A stretch of DNA of 57,790 bases, from NCBI GenBank assembly GCA_009733575.1, contig ML769773.1, positions 1 through 57,790 of the forward strand, written 5' to 3'. Below the pieces are notes generated by a model that worked only from the letters and a program-made list of their open reading frames with translations, was not told the origin of the DNA and made no database searches. The translations under genes were made by a program, and so were the position numbers. The DNA is from Gymnopus androsaceus JB14. Lineage: Eukaryota > Basidiomycota > Agaricomycetes > Agaricales > Omphalotaceae. Below are positions 45,665 to 55,854 of this stretch, piece by piece (position 1 is the first letter of the stretch; the number at the start of each line of letters is the position of its first letter).

Positions 45665-45899
45665 ACATCTTGTATCTGATACTCTTACTCGCAATCTTGT
45701 ACTCTATCGTGCACCAGTAATATAACCTGGTCTTTTGGTCCGTTTCACACAACGGAGTCTTTTCACTTGCTCGATAGCTGTCAATACTTGCTTCGATAGA
45801 GGTTGAGATACAGGCTCGATGGCATGTACGTCGTCTCTATCTTCCGGTTCTTGCTGACATTGATCCTCCCAGCTATTCAGAATCAGCTGTTCATTGAAC

Positions 45900-46660
45900 T
45901 ACCTTCAAAAGCCGTTCCGCAGTGGCCAGCTGCCAGATGCAAGCTTTTAGTACGCGAATATTATCAAAAGCAAGCATGTCGGCTGAAACTTCAACATCTG
46001 CGGTAACCCAGCTACAAGCTCCTTCACGAAAACTTTGCGCGGAAACGCTTCCTCGATCTCCTTTACCGTCTCCCTGTGTAACACTCTTCGCTACTCCATC
46101 GTATGTGCTGTAGCCGAGGTGTCGAACATGGCGGATATCTGTATCAGGACACCAACCGGAGAGGACATGCCTGCTTCAAACGGAAGACCGTGAAGCATGA
46201 TGCTTTGGGTGATGTCCGAGATCTGTTCGCTGTCTAGTTGTTGTTGATGGTGTTGGTGTGGGGACCCGGTATAGGTAGCACGGAGGTGCTCGAACGCTAC
46301 GATAGCACCACTAAGCTCGAACGACATATGATGAGCGGGGTGGGTGGTAAAGTCCTCGTGCTGGCTGAACTCAAAATTGTGCAGCAACGACGTCAAATAA
46401 ACCCTTTTCACGAGGTCCTGACGCGTAATCTGGGGCACCGAGGGTGTAGATGATGGGAATCTGCTATGAAGCATGGCGAGAGAAAATGAGTAGCCATTCG
46501 AGGACCATTTTTTGGTAAGGTCGAGGGAGGTTTTGAGATCCTCCGTTACCTCAGTGTCGACCTTCAGGAGGTCTTCCAAGCTGACATACGTTGAATGGAA
46601 TTCGCTGCTGTGAAGGAGATCTGGAAGTTGGCGGGAACGAATGCATCAATTGTTCAAGGA
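45900..46660 (-). pseudogene. Cyanamide-hydratase-like HD gene, broken copy
   Basis: Minus-strand homologue of the gene at 55855-56547. The start (near 46677) reads MSTPISP and then hits a stop, where the other copy reads MSTPTSPPTFDASVLANYPD. Around 46490-46510 a deletion removes the helix that carries the first metal-binding His in the other copy, and near 46120 a base is lost at the AMFD segment. Beyond it, however, this copy keeps a C-terminal part missing from the other: VLHRETVKEIEEAFPRKVFV and KELVAGLP. The HD motif reads LLHNFEF, with Asn where the family has Asp. It is not translatable as a whole enzyme. Confidence 0.72.
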
Positions 46661-47319
46661 CTGATTGGTGTAGACATGGTGAATGACGTTCCAATCTTTT
46701 CTGTTTTATGGGCTGAAATCATACGGCTAGACGGAAAAGTATCTCTCAGCAGGTTACGAACGAATTCAACTCAGATTCAGCTCTGAGCCTGCTCGCCTTT
46801 ATGATCAGTTCATTATTTACATTTGCAGAATGACTAGTGATATCCATCTTTGTCCCGATTAGCCTTGGTCTGAGCATGGTCATTGGTGAGGCCTTGAAGT
46901 CTTGATTTATTTTCAATATTGGCCAAACGAGATTCTGAACTTAACCAAACAGGTAGATACTGGAGGTCCTGTTATCAAAATTCGGATTTGCACGCTTAGG
47001 CGTGGAGTGAAGACGAATTAAGCTGGAACGTCGAGGTGAAGAGATATGGAATCCCGAAGGCAGATGCCAGTCTGCAAGGCATGCTCTTCTATGTATGCTA
47101 GCATTCAGAGTTCTGGTGATACGTGAATACATCCTTGCGCCCATTTTCTTTTTTTCATCCGCTGAGAGAAACCTTGCACTCAGATGGTATCCCAACATTT
47201 CGCCCATGAATCAGGTTGCTGGACATCAGAACGAGATAAGCTAATGCCACGTAAAGAATGATCTCCTCTCCCCTAGTTTCCAGTCCCACTGCCCAACCCA
47301 AGCGCTAACAGCTTGGCAC
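46661..47319. other. Upstream flank of the broken HD gene, within the duplication
   Basis: No gene was recognised. The sequence is closely matched by 56503-57144, including GCACGCTTAGGCGTGGA near 46991. A frame at 46941-47207 is open in both copies but has no domain. Confidence 0.45.
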
Positions 47320-47785
47320 TCAAGCGCTCAGTACTTTAGCGCTAAAAGTAAAACGCTAATCGATCATATGGGCTGCGATCGACCTTCAGAATCATAGGAG
47401 CTTCGCGAACGACGAGATTCGCCCGTAGACTGTCTACAATTAAAACTCTGAGCTCCATACTAAAGGGGGACCTATAACTATTACACGGTGCACATACAGA
47501 CAAGCCAGCCCGTCATGGGAACTGCGCCGGCTCCAGGCACTTATCCTGCCTGCGAGTAGCCGTGGGGTGATAGACTCGTCGTTGTGCTTCGGAACGATTG
47601 GGGGTCTAAATTCCAATGAAGCGCAATGAACAAAACGACCTATCACCCTGACCCCTCCAGTCGTTGAACACATCTGTCAGGCCTTTCAGGTGCCGACTGG
47701 GAAACAGCATAGCATCATCATGAAACAAGTAAGTTGTCTCATAATAGGATAGTTTGAACAGATACTAACATTTTTTTGGCTTTTT
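47320..47785 (-). repeat. Dispersed repeat R, copy 2
   Basis: Matches 57145-57690 directly and 7780-8230 in inverse orientation. Contains GCGCT-rich sequence at its left end (AAGCGCTCAGTACTTTAGCG) and the short frame FRPPIVPKHND conserved in all copies. Unlike copy 1 it lacks the extra inverted arm. Confidence 0.78.
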
Positions 47786-48345
47786 TTCTTGATCGGTTTT
47801 GCTCGACTGAACCCCGACGTGAATCGCTTTCGATAGACAGCTGTTGAGTGCTGGCGCACGCTAAATGAAGCTCCTTGCGCGTCCAGCCAAAAGGTCTTGG
47901 CACCGACCTGACCATCGAGAGTGATTGGTTTTATAAGCAGGATGGAAAGCCTATGATCGTCACACTTCGTACTGCCTTGTCGGTGCTCTAGTTCGCAAAC
48001 ACTTTCAGGGATTGAAGCCCATTCAAATCCTGGAAGTGACGCCCTGTGTTTTGTTAGCTATCGAAAAGTATCACATCTATTCTTGCACAGAAGAAAGTGG
48101 GAATCTCTGAAATGGACCGTGTCAACAAGACAGCAATTGTTTTCGGAATGGGTACACCCAAGCAATGACCTACTTTGTGCGGGAAGACGGAAATAGTGAG
48201 AGAAAGTCTAGAAAGCCAGCTACGAGATAGTTGTATCGAGTGGGCGGCGTAATATTACTCCAGTCCAAAAGATATGGTGTGGGGTCAAAATTTAACATTG
48301 TATCAATGCTTGCAACAATTAGCTCGGCGCTAACCTTTCGCCGTC
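47786..48345. other. Intergenic DNA up to the transposon insertion
   Basis: A short plus-strand frame near 47880-47990 contains GTDLTIESDWFYKQDGKPMI and then a stop. It reads like a gene relic but was not recognised. The last six bases are the target duplication of the next element. Confidence 0.35.
48340..48345. repeat. 6-bp target duplication GCCGTC (left) of element 1
   Basis: The same six bases follow the element at 51868-51873. Joining the flanks gives uninterrupted sequence. Confidence 0.85.
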
Positions 48346-49806
48346 TATGGCGGACCAAAGGGTGAAAAAATAATTCACCGCACGCGCATTAAAATCACCG
48401 CACGCACATTAAAATCACCGCACGCGCATTACAATTATCGCGCACAATTGAATGTCACCGCGCTCAATTCATAGTTTTGTCAACCACACCCACACGCTCA
48501 TTACATTTATTGTGCGCATATTAAAATTACTGCGCGCGCATTACAATCATCATGCGCGCATGCTATTTATTGTTCATCGCGCGCGCGCATATAAGTCTTC
48601 CATCAAATGAATTTGCAAAATAACTAATATGGGGACCTTACAAGGTCCCCAGCTTATATGATATTCCGAGCAATAAATAATATATCCCTATGGGATAATA
48701 AATACTGAGTTGGTTGAGGATTAGGGTAAGCTGTGGTAACGGTCATGGCAGCAAGTGCCGTGGACCTTGTATCAATTGGGATTCGGCCAAAGCATTTGTA
48801 AAGAGAGTGTAGACGTAGTCGGTTATGCCACTAGGAATCAGATTCAAGGAAAGGGCAGTAGAGTCGGATTTGGGTGAAAGGGAAGTGGGAATTACGCTGG
48901 TGCTGCGTTACCGAGATAAATGGAAAGGATGACCACGGTCTTCAAAAATTTGGAAGATTATAGGCAGCGGCTTTGGGGATGAATGCGAGTCGACTAGTTG
49001 ACGTGTCGACGTGGCAGTATTGGAAAGAAAAGATATGGGCGCTTGTTGCAAACCGGCACGTTGCTGCCGTTGGACTTCCGGTCCATTAGCCGTTGGTCCA
49101 TACTATCGTGTGAAAAAGCCAGGGGAGTTGATAAATGCATTTTGGAGGCACTTCTCTCCGCATATTGCTATAAGTATGTATCGGAATTGAAGTATGTATA
49201 CCTGAGGTATATATTTTCAGTTTTTTTTGCATTGAAAACGGTCGAGTTCTCGTTCCGAAAGTTGTCTTCAGTGCCAAATTCACGAATTTCTTACAATTCA
49301 GTTTGTATCATTACCAGGCTAATATTGAACACACGGAAAAATTCACGCTTGCCTAAGACAACTTCAACTGTCTGTTGGAAAATTTCTCCAAGACTTTCCA
49401 AGGCAGCATTTAAGAGTTAAGAGGCTCGAAAGGAAGGAGTGTGACTATTCGTGCGGATGCATGAATTTCAGTGGCAAATCGTGACATTTGATGTGACAAT
49501 TTTTATCGACTCCCCTGGTGCGAGGCGGAAACTCAATCCCTCTTGAAGATAGTGTAATTTGGTAGTAAAAAATAGATGGATGTCTTCCTAAGATGCTATG
49601 CTATGTATGTACCAAAGCCGGTAAGAACAGCACAAGTTTAAAGGCATTTCCAAAGCAATTTACAAAAAAAAAAATATCAACACCCCAGGCATGATAGTAT
49701 TTGGACTGGTTAGGAAGAAACATTTCTCATATGATTGCACCACTGTGACCATAAACACATGGCTACAGGGTATCTCCTGTTCAAACTTATAGAGTCTAAC
49801 ATTAGC

Positions 49807-50084
49807 ATCAGTGAAACATGTATGATGCAGTGTCCTTGCAAGCACTGTACAGTGCCTCCAGTGCCCCAGTACTTACTCCAGAACCTATAGAGATGCACTG
49901 GTCAGTGCTGGTCAGAGCTCTCAGAAGCTCCCAGAGGCCTCAAAGTTATCTTATTTGGAAAAAAAAGGGGATGTCATACAATTTTATATTTTTGGCAGCA
50001 CTGGGAGCTCTGAGACTCTGAGAGTGCTGGGAATTTTAAGTGTTACTGTTGGAATTAAAATGCAAAATACAGGTTTTGCTGATT
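49807..50084. mobile_element. Small nested TIR element (family M), about 280 bp
   Basis: The left end CATCAGTGAAACATGTAT is an imperfect reverse complement of the right end ATACAGGTTTTGCTGAT. The right end is the same sequence that terminates two other small elements in this region. The interior contains complementary words such as CAGAGCTCTCAGAAGCTCCCA and GGGAGCTCTGAGACTCTGA. The left end is diverged, so the exact boundary is uncertain. Confidence 0.5.
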
Positions 50085-50149
50085 AGTGGTACTTACAATT
50101 TCATTACTTCATAGTATGATACTTACAAGTTACAACCCCAATCTGCATC

Positions 50150-50820
50150 AGCAAAACCTGGGAGATGGTCATAGGAGCCATAGCAAGCCATAGCGGGTCA
50201 TAGCAGCCATAGTCCTGCACAGAACTATGAACTGCTATGGGTTCCTATGGCTTGCTATGAGTTTCTACAGGATCACAAAGCTGTCAACCCATTTCGGCAT
50301 CAGTGTCGCTGCTTGACAGCTGTCAGTTTCTCCCGCCAACACTATATAATACATCATCGTAACTGGGACTTCGACGAGCTCTGTTTCTTTCCCCCCAAGT
50401 CAATCCTGAGCCACTTTGGTTCAGACTATGGTATGTAGTTGTATTCAAGCAATGTCTCGACACCACCTATGATATAGTATACTAGTGTTATTACAGATAT
50501 GTAGTTATATTAGTAGTTCTACTAGTTTCGCTCTTCCTACTATGACTAGTACAGCAATAAAATATGATTTTATGATTATTTTCATCCATTTTTGGTCTCG
50601 CAAAGTGCAACGAAGCAATTCAAAAGATTAATATATTTGTATTGAATAGACGATCAAATGCCTCGAAATCGGTGCATTCCATAGCAACCCATAGCAGTCC
50701 ATAGCAATCCATAGTTCTGGACAGATGGGTACCTTGCTATGGCTGCTATGGCTGCTATGAGTGCTGCACAGAACTGTCCAGTTCTGTGCAGCACACCCAG
50801 GTTTTGCTGATGTGTACTTT
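50150..50820. mobile_element. Small nested TIR element (family M), about 670 bp
   Basis: CATCAGCAAAACCTGGG at the left and CCCAGGTTTTGCTGATG at the right are exact inverse complements. Both subterminal regions are packed with CATAGC/GCTATG words (for example AGCAAGCCATAGCGGGTCAT and GCTATGGCTGCTATGGCTGC), giving a strong hairpin potential. There is no coding content. Confidence 0.72.
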
Positions 50821-51936
50821 GACTACTTATATACTTATTACTCTAATATTACACACATTTGGCACACCTTGCCAGTGAGCTCCATACACATTTGCATCCT
50901 GGCTCAATCCTATGTATAGTTAGCAACAGATTGGCTTAATGATACAGAGACCTTTTGTCCCAGTCAGACTCAGTACAGAGCCAGAAATCATTCCAGTAGT
51001 ACTACAACTTCTATGTGTATTGGAGCCTTATTACCAAACCTAAAGGTTTGGCTTTCTATGCAATTTCTATGTGAAAGTTTTCTTGTACCAATGTGTATGT
51101 CCAATTGGACTTGAATTGGACTAACGGCTAATGGGCCGGAAGTCCGACGGCAGCAACGTGCCGGTTTGCAACAAGCGCCCATATCTTTTCTTTCCAATAC
51201 TGCCACGTCAACACGTCGACTAGTCGACTCGCATTCTTCACGATTCATTCCTGAAGCTGCTGCCTATAATCTCCCGAATTCTTGAAGACCGTGGTCATCC
51301 TTTCCACTTATCTCTTTCAATTCCCACTTCCATTTCACCCAAATCTGACTCTACTGCCCTTTCCTTGAATCTTGAGCCCTAGTGGCATAACCGACTACGT
51401 CTACACTCTCTTTACAAATGCTTTGGCCGAATCCCAATTGATACAAGGTCCACGGCACTCGCTGCCATGACCATTACCACAGCTTACCCTAATCCTCAAC
51501 CAACTCAGTATTTATTATCCCATAGGGATATATTATATATTGCTCGGAATATCATATAAGCTGGGGACCTTGTAAGGTCCCCATATTAGTTATTTTGCAA
51601 ATTCATTTGATGAAAGACTTATATGTGTGCGCGCGATGAACAATAAATAGCGTGCGCGCATGATGATTGTAATGCGCGCGCAGTAATTTTAATATGCGCA
51701 CAATAAATGTAATGAGCGTGTGGGTGTGGTTGACAAAACTATGAATTGAGCGCGGTGACATTCAATTGTGCGCGATAATTGTAATGCGCGTGCGGTGATT
51801 TTAATGTGCGTGCGGTGATTTTAATGCGCGTGCGGTGAATTATTTTTTCACCCTTTGGTCCGCCATAGCCGTCATTCAAAAAAGTGGCTACAGGAAGATG
51901 AGGCAACGTGAGCAATTCATACCATACACACCAGCC

Positions 51937-53123
51937 TATGGTGGCCCAAAGTGTGAAAAAATAAATTGTCGCGCGCTCATCAATTATCATACGCGCTACT
52001 TACAACTCACGCGCGCGTGACACTAATCACGCACGCTACTTAAATTGACAGAGATATAGGCAACTAGTGAGATAGCTCCCGAAGTTCTGTTGCCCAAGTA
52101 ACCCCACCAATTCTATTATACTGATGATATACACTATAGGTAAGCTTACTACCCTCAAGCTTGCTCTTCACAAGGCTGACTTCTGATCTACTAGGACAAA
52201 AATGCCTTTTCAGATGTAAGGTACTTACTGACAACTGTGAGGAGGTACATCCTGTTTTGAGTTTCATTTAGGAGACCTTCAACTGAAGCATAAATGGATA
52301 CTATAGACAAGGCCCTCTCTTACCCCTCAGACTCTATTGAACACTCACTCTCTATGTCCCAGTGGCCACTGGCAAAGCTGCAAAGGGCACCATCAGCAAA
52401 ACCTGTATTTTTGCTTAAGGTCTCCAGAGAGCTCTGGAGCTCTCTGGAATTGGTACCCTTGCTCCAGAGACGCTCCAAATGTATTGGTTTTCTCCAGCAA
52501 AAATACAGGTTTTGCTGATGACACGGTGACACCCATCATTGCTGTATACAGTATAATTGTTTAAAGTATTGTTACTGTAGTACAAGTATGGAGTCTACCT
52601 GAATCTACCCTGCAGCCATATTATTTACATAGAAGATGCCGCTTTGGAAACAGGGATGTATCTAACTGAATCCTCACCAGATTCTCGGAGGAGCCGGAGC
52701 GGGGATACCGGTCATCAACGAAGTTCGGCAGTAAACGGCTCTACATAGTCATGTGAAACATAATCGTAAGCACTATTACTCAGATTACCTTATTGGGCTC
52801 TGCCAGATTGCTGCCAGAGCCCGATTTGGCTCTGACCCGTTCTGATTCGACAGCCGTTACAGTCGAGTCCCTTGTAAGGGACGAGGCATACATTCCTGAA
52901 AGGCATTTTGGCAGAACTGGGTCTTTCTGCAGGGGAAAAGGCATACTACCGGCATACCGGCTAGGGCTTACCTCATACCTTCCTTTTTCGGAAATTAAAA
53001 TCATTGGCTTTGTTGAGCGCGGAGACTTGACACAATTATATGCGCGCGCGTGAGTTATAAGTAGCGCGTATAATAATTGATGAGCGCGTAACAATTTATT
53101 TTTTCACACTTTGGGCCACCATA
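51937..53123. mobile_element. DNA transposon, family T, element 2 (1187 bp, 6-bp TSD)
   Basis: Begins TATGGTGGCCCAAAGTGTGA and ends with its reverse complement. CCAGCC is present on both sides (51931-51936 and 53124-53129). The inverted repeats are about 90 bp and continue through GCGCGCTCATCAATTAT and ACTCACGCGCGCGTG. The first 28 bases differ from element 1 at only a few positions, so the two belong to one family, although the internal DNA is unrelated. No transposase is present. A smaller family M element is nested at about 52391-52523. Confidence 0.88.
52391..52523. mobile_element. Miniature TIR element (family M), about 130 bp, nested in element 2
   Basis: ATCAGCAAAACCTGTATTTT starts it and AAAATACAGGTTTTGCTGAT ends it as an exact inverse complement, with the pairing continuing to GCT/AGC. 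The core has CTCCAGAGAGCTCTGGAGCT, itself palindromic. The termini match those at 50064 and 50150. Confidence 0.75.
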
Positions 53124-53129
53124 CCAGCC

Positions 53130-53932
53130 CGTGCAAGCTCGCTGAATCTTGATGGATTTCTGACTGACGTCTCATTACTTTTCAGTTTGATCATCGGTCT
53201 TAATCGAAGTTTTAGGCCATAAGGCGCACGGAGGGGTTTCGCATCCCCGCCTTTCGTAGAGAGACCCCAAGCCAGACTGACGGTGCAGCGCTTGTTGTGG
53301 TATGTTACTGTATTCGAGTTTGCCGAACTGTTCTCTGAACCAGAGCCTCCATAGCGTCGTAGCCAAAGGCTTGCTTCGCGCCCGGTAAAGGCTTCGTCGA
53401 CAGCGGTAAGTAAATCTTGGATTTTGTTGCTGCTCTCGTCTCAATCAGATATCTGCTAGGCTCCACAAGGCATCTTCTTTCGAAAGATTGGCGAACTTCC
53501 GGTGACGCCAACCAAGGTAAATATTACTGTTTTGTTGTCGTTATCGTTTCTCATAGAATGAAACACAGCGTCGGAAGAAGGCGACTCAGGACGCTTTGGA
53601 ACATCCAGCCAAGGTTAGTCCGATTGCTACGCTGTTGCATCTCAAATGTTTGTCTAATGGAACGCATACTATCAGCGGAGGAGATTGGCCGATGTCTCGA
53701 ATCTTCTTACTCCCAGCCAGTCAATCTCAATGGCATCACTCAAAGCGAGTCAGAAGCCTGCCAGCGATGAGTCGATATCGGCCGCGCCGTTCAAAGTCGT
53801 CAAGGTAAAATTTCAGCTCTCTATGTTGATTGCTTTTCTGATCTCGACACGTAGGCCAGAAAGCACGGGGCGCGCGAGAGAGTCAAACGATTCTTTGGAA
53901 TGTAGAAATATTCCTTCGCCATATTCTCCTGC
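53130..53932 (+). pseudogene. Unknown gene, 5'-truncated second copy (partner of 5540-6899)
   Basis: Plus-strand exons give IFFRKIGELPVTPTK (53470-53516), NETQRRKKATQDALEHPAK, QSISMASLKASQKPASDESI continuing to APFKVVK, and the terminal ARKHGARERVKRFFGM with TAG. All join by GT-AG introns, as in the other copy. The upstream exons present at 6.3-6.9 kb are missing here; the sequence to the left is transposon element 2 and short flank. The gene therefore cannot make a full product. Family not recognised. Confidence 0.6.
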
Positions 53933-54450
53933 GAGCCTAGGGACACATGGCCCCGATCCTGGCTAGATGGTGCAGACTGGCCTTCCTGAGACTCAGAGAT
54001 TCAGAAGTTCGGACATGCTTTTACGCCCTTTTACACAAAACTAGGTCCTTTCAGAATAAATCTAATTGTGTGTGTTCGTTCTCAAACTCTCATTGTAGGA
54101 TACATCGCTTAGAGATCCTGGATTTGCTCCATATACTTCTGTCGACGCTCAAGACCGAAGCATACGAGCCCATTCATCACAATCATTTTGTAGCGTATCC
54201 GAGAATTGATAAAAGTACAACCTTATCATTGCGAGGCACGGTCAACTTTCTGGTGCGTTGTCTTTCATATCCCCTTGTTCTTTTCCTATCATACAACATT
54301 CCTAAGAACAGGCTCTTTACGATCGCTTTGAACTCCAATCTTGCTTTCGGTCCAATCTTCAATTCTTCAGATCTCATCCTTCCACTAGTCGATCTTATAA
54401 CACAAAGAAATTTGACTGTTGTACCCTTGCTAGCCTTGTATCATCTCAGG
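53280..54450 (+). repeat. Segment duplicated in inverse orientation at 4.69-6.15 kb
   Basis: Matches the complement of 4690-6150 across exons, introns and 3' flank. It contains, in its distal part, a long open frame (53947-54555) that is probably chance, as the same region in the other copy is not open. Confidence 0.75.
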
Positions 54451-54489
54451 CTCGTCCGTCTCAAAGAAACCGCTAACATTACGATATTA

Positions 54490-54874
54490 GTCAAAAGCAC
54501 TCCATGGTACCAGCCTCTTGAACTTGGCCGTGAATCTTGTCTGCCCAATAAATAGAATCAATCAGTACCGAATTGTATCGGTCACGGTAAGCATTGTGTC
54601 AGCGCCCTTGGCCCAACTGAAGGCCTTGCCTGTAGAACTAAGTGTTGGCAATTTGAATACCTCAAATTGAAATGTTCGACGTACTACTGTCCAAAGCTTC
54701 TATGGCAGCAAGCTCATCCCGGGTTTCTTCCATGAGCTGTGCGAGTTTCAGCAGCAATTTAGAACGATCAGCGCCTCCCATGTTGAGATCGCAATAGGTC
54801 TCGAAAGCTTTGTGCGCTGCTTCTACAGAGAGGTCAACATCTTTGGGCGTTGCTTCAGCGATTTTCGTGATTGT
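54490..54874 (-). pseudogene. Aldehyde dehydrogenase fragment
   Basis: The minus-strand reading gives TITKIAEATPKDVDLSVEAA, HKAFETYCDLNM and LLLKLAQLMEETRDELAAIE. A GT-AG intron (54630-54687) then joins EALDS in phase to KAFSWAKGADTMLTVTDTIR. After an interruption near 54560, YWADKIHGQVQEAG follows. These are consecutive parts of the N-terminal NAD-binding region of fungal aldehyde dehydrogenases. A splice acceptor precedes the first exon, but the earlier exon and the catalytic Cys/Glu region are absent. It is a relic of about 110 codons. Confidence 0.8.
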
Positions 54875-54960
54875 CTACAGATCTAGATTGAATCTAGAGA
54901 TGATAGAACGAGAAATTGCCGCCCGCGGCTCATTATTACAGCTTTGACCTCGTCCGAAAC

Positions 54961-55461
54961 ATGACCGACGCTGCAGAGAAGAAAGATGCAGACAAAGGTG
55001 AGCCCTCTTCCAGTCTTTCCTCTGACTCCCTATTGACTCTTCTCAGTAATCGTTCGTTTCAAAGCAGTCGGAAAAGCTCCAATTATGAAGCAGAATCTCT
55101 TCAAAATCACGTCTTCAAATAGGTTTCAAGTTGTGATTCTATTTCTTCGGAAGAATTGGGATATAAGGGCACGGAACCATTGGTGAGCTTGCTCAACGTT
55201 CAAACAGACATAAGCCAGCTCACAAGTTTTGAAGCACACGTATATCAATCTAGCGTTCTCACCGGCACCAGACGATACTGTCGCAAATCTGTTCAAAGTC
55301 TGTTCAAAACCCAGGGTAACCGCAACTTCAACACTGACTATGTTTTCAGTCATTTCAGACGGACAATCATCTCATTGTAAATTATAGGTACGTCCTGACG
55401 GCTTCCTGCTTATCATCTCTGAAAACTCGCATCTTGCAGCACGACAGCTGCCTGGGGCTAA
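54961..55461 (+). pseudogene. ATG12: ATG12, frameshifted copy
   Basis: The exon order is as in the copy at 45045, and the splice sites are preserved. Exon 1 is short (MTDAAEKKDADK). In exon 2 the run GGAAAGAATTG of the intact copy is GGAAGAATTG near 55150. One A is lost, so FLRKELGYKG becomes FLRKNWDIRARNHW and a stop. The downstream exons still encode SPAPDDT, HLIVNYS and the terminal TTAAWG. A sequencing error is possible, but the loss lies in a short A run and the N-terminus is also reduced. If real, this is a recent pseudogene. Confidence 0.8.
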
Positions 55462-55854
55462 ACATCTACTCTTACTCGCAATCTTGTACTCTATCGTGCA
55501 CCAGTAATATAACCTGGTCCGGTTAACTCTTTTGGTACGTTTCACACAACGGAGTCTTTTCACTTGCTCGATGGCTGTTAATACTTGCTTCGATAGAGGT
55601 TGAGATACAGGCTCAATGTATGAACGGCATGTACGTCTCTAACTCTTCCCGTTCTGCTGACATTGATCCCCCCAGCTATTCATAATCAACTGTCGATTGA
55701 ACCACCTTCAAAAGTCGTTCCGCTGTGGCCGGCTGTAAGATGCAGGCTTTTAGTACGCGAACACCAAAAGCAAGCCGAAATCGACTCATCATACGAGCAA
55801 GCAAGCATATCGGCTGAAACTTCAACATCTGCGGTAACCCAGCTACAAGCTCCT

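Larger units (their letters stand above)
45059..47785. repeat. Large direct duplication, unit 1 (ATG12 + HD gene + repeat R)
   Basis: About 2.73 kb recurs at 54914-57690 in the same orientation with small indels throughout. It covers ATG12, the convergent cyanamide-hydratase-like gene and repeat R. The match starts near ATTGCCGCC in both copies and fades in the T-rich run beyond TTTGAACAGATACT. The N-terminal 14 nt of the first ATG12 CDS lie just outside it. Confidence 0.88.
48346..51867. mobile_element. DNA transposon, family T, element 1 (3522 bp, very long TIRs, 6-bp TSD)
   Basis: Begins TATGGCGGACCAAAGGGTGA and ends with its reverse complement. GCCGTC stands immediately on both sides (48340-48345 and 51868-51873). 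The inverted repeats run about 755 bp (48346-49102 and about 51117-51867) with few differences. The subterminal zone holds about ten spaced words of the type CGCACGCGCATTA and GCGCGCAT. The TIRs also contain GGGGACCTTACAAGGTCCCC. The 2.0 kb core has no transposase and contains nested small elements, so the element is non-autonomous or a fold-back derivative. It shares termini and TSD length with element 2. The superfamily is unassigned. Confidence 0.88.

Noticed and set aside
48350..48600. CRISPR-like regularly spaced repeats
   Set aside because: The spaced GCGCGCATTA words vary in sequence and spacing, lie in transposon ends of a eukaryote, and have no cas genes nearby.
48346..51867. Element 1 as a Helitron or Starship
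   Set aside because: Helitrons lack TIRs and target duplications, and Starships carry a tyrosine recombinase and occur in ascomycetes. Here there are clear TIRs, a 6-bp TSD and no such gene.
53947..54555. 202-codon plus-strand open frame
   Set aside because: No domain or sensible composition, it overlaps DNA duplicated at 4.7-5.2 kb where the frame is not open, and it runs into the aldehyde dehydrogenase relic on the other strand. Probably chance.
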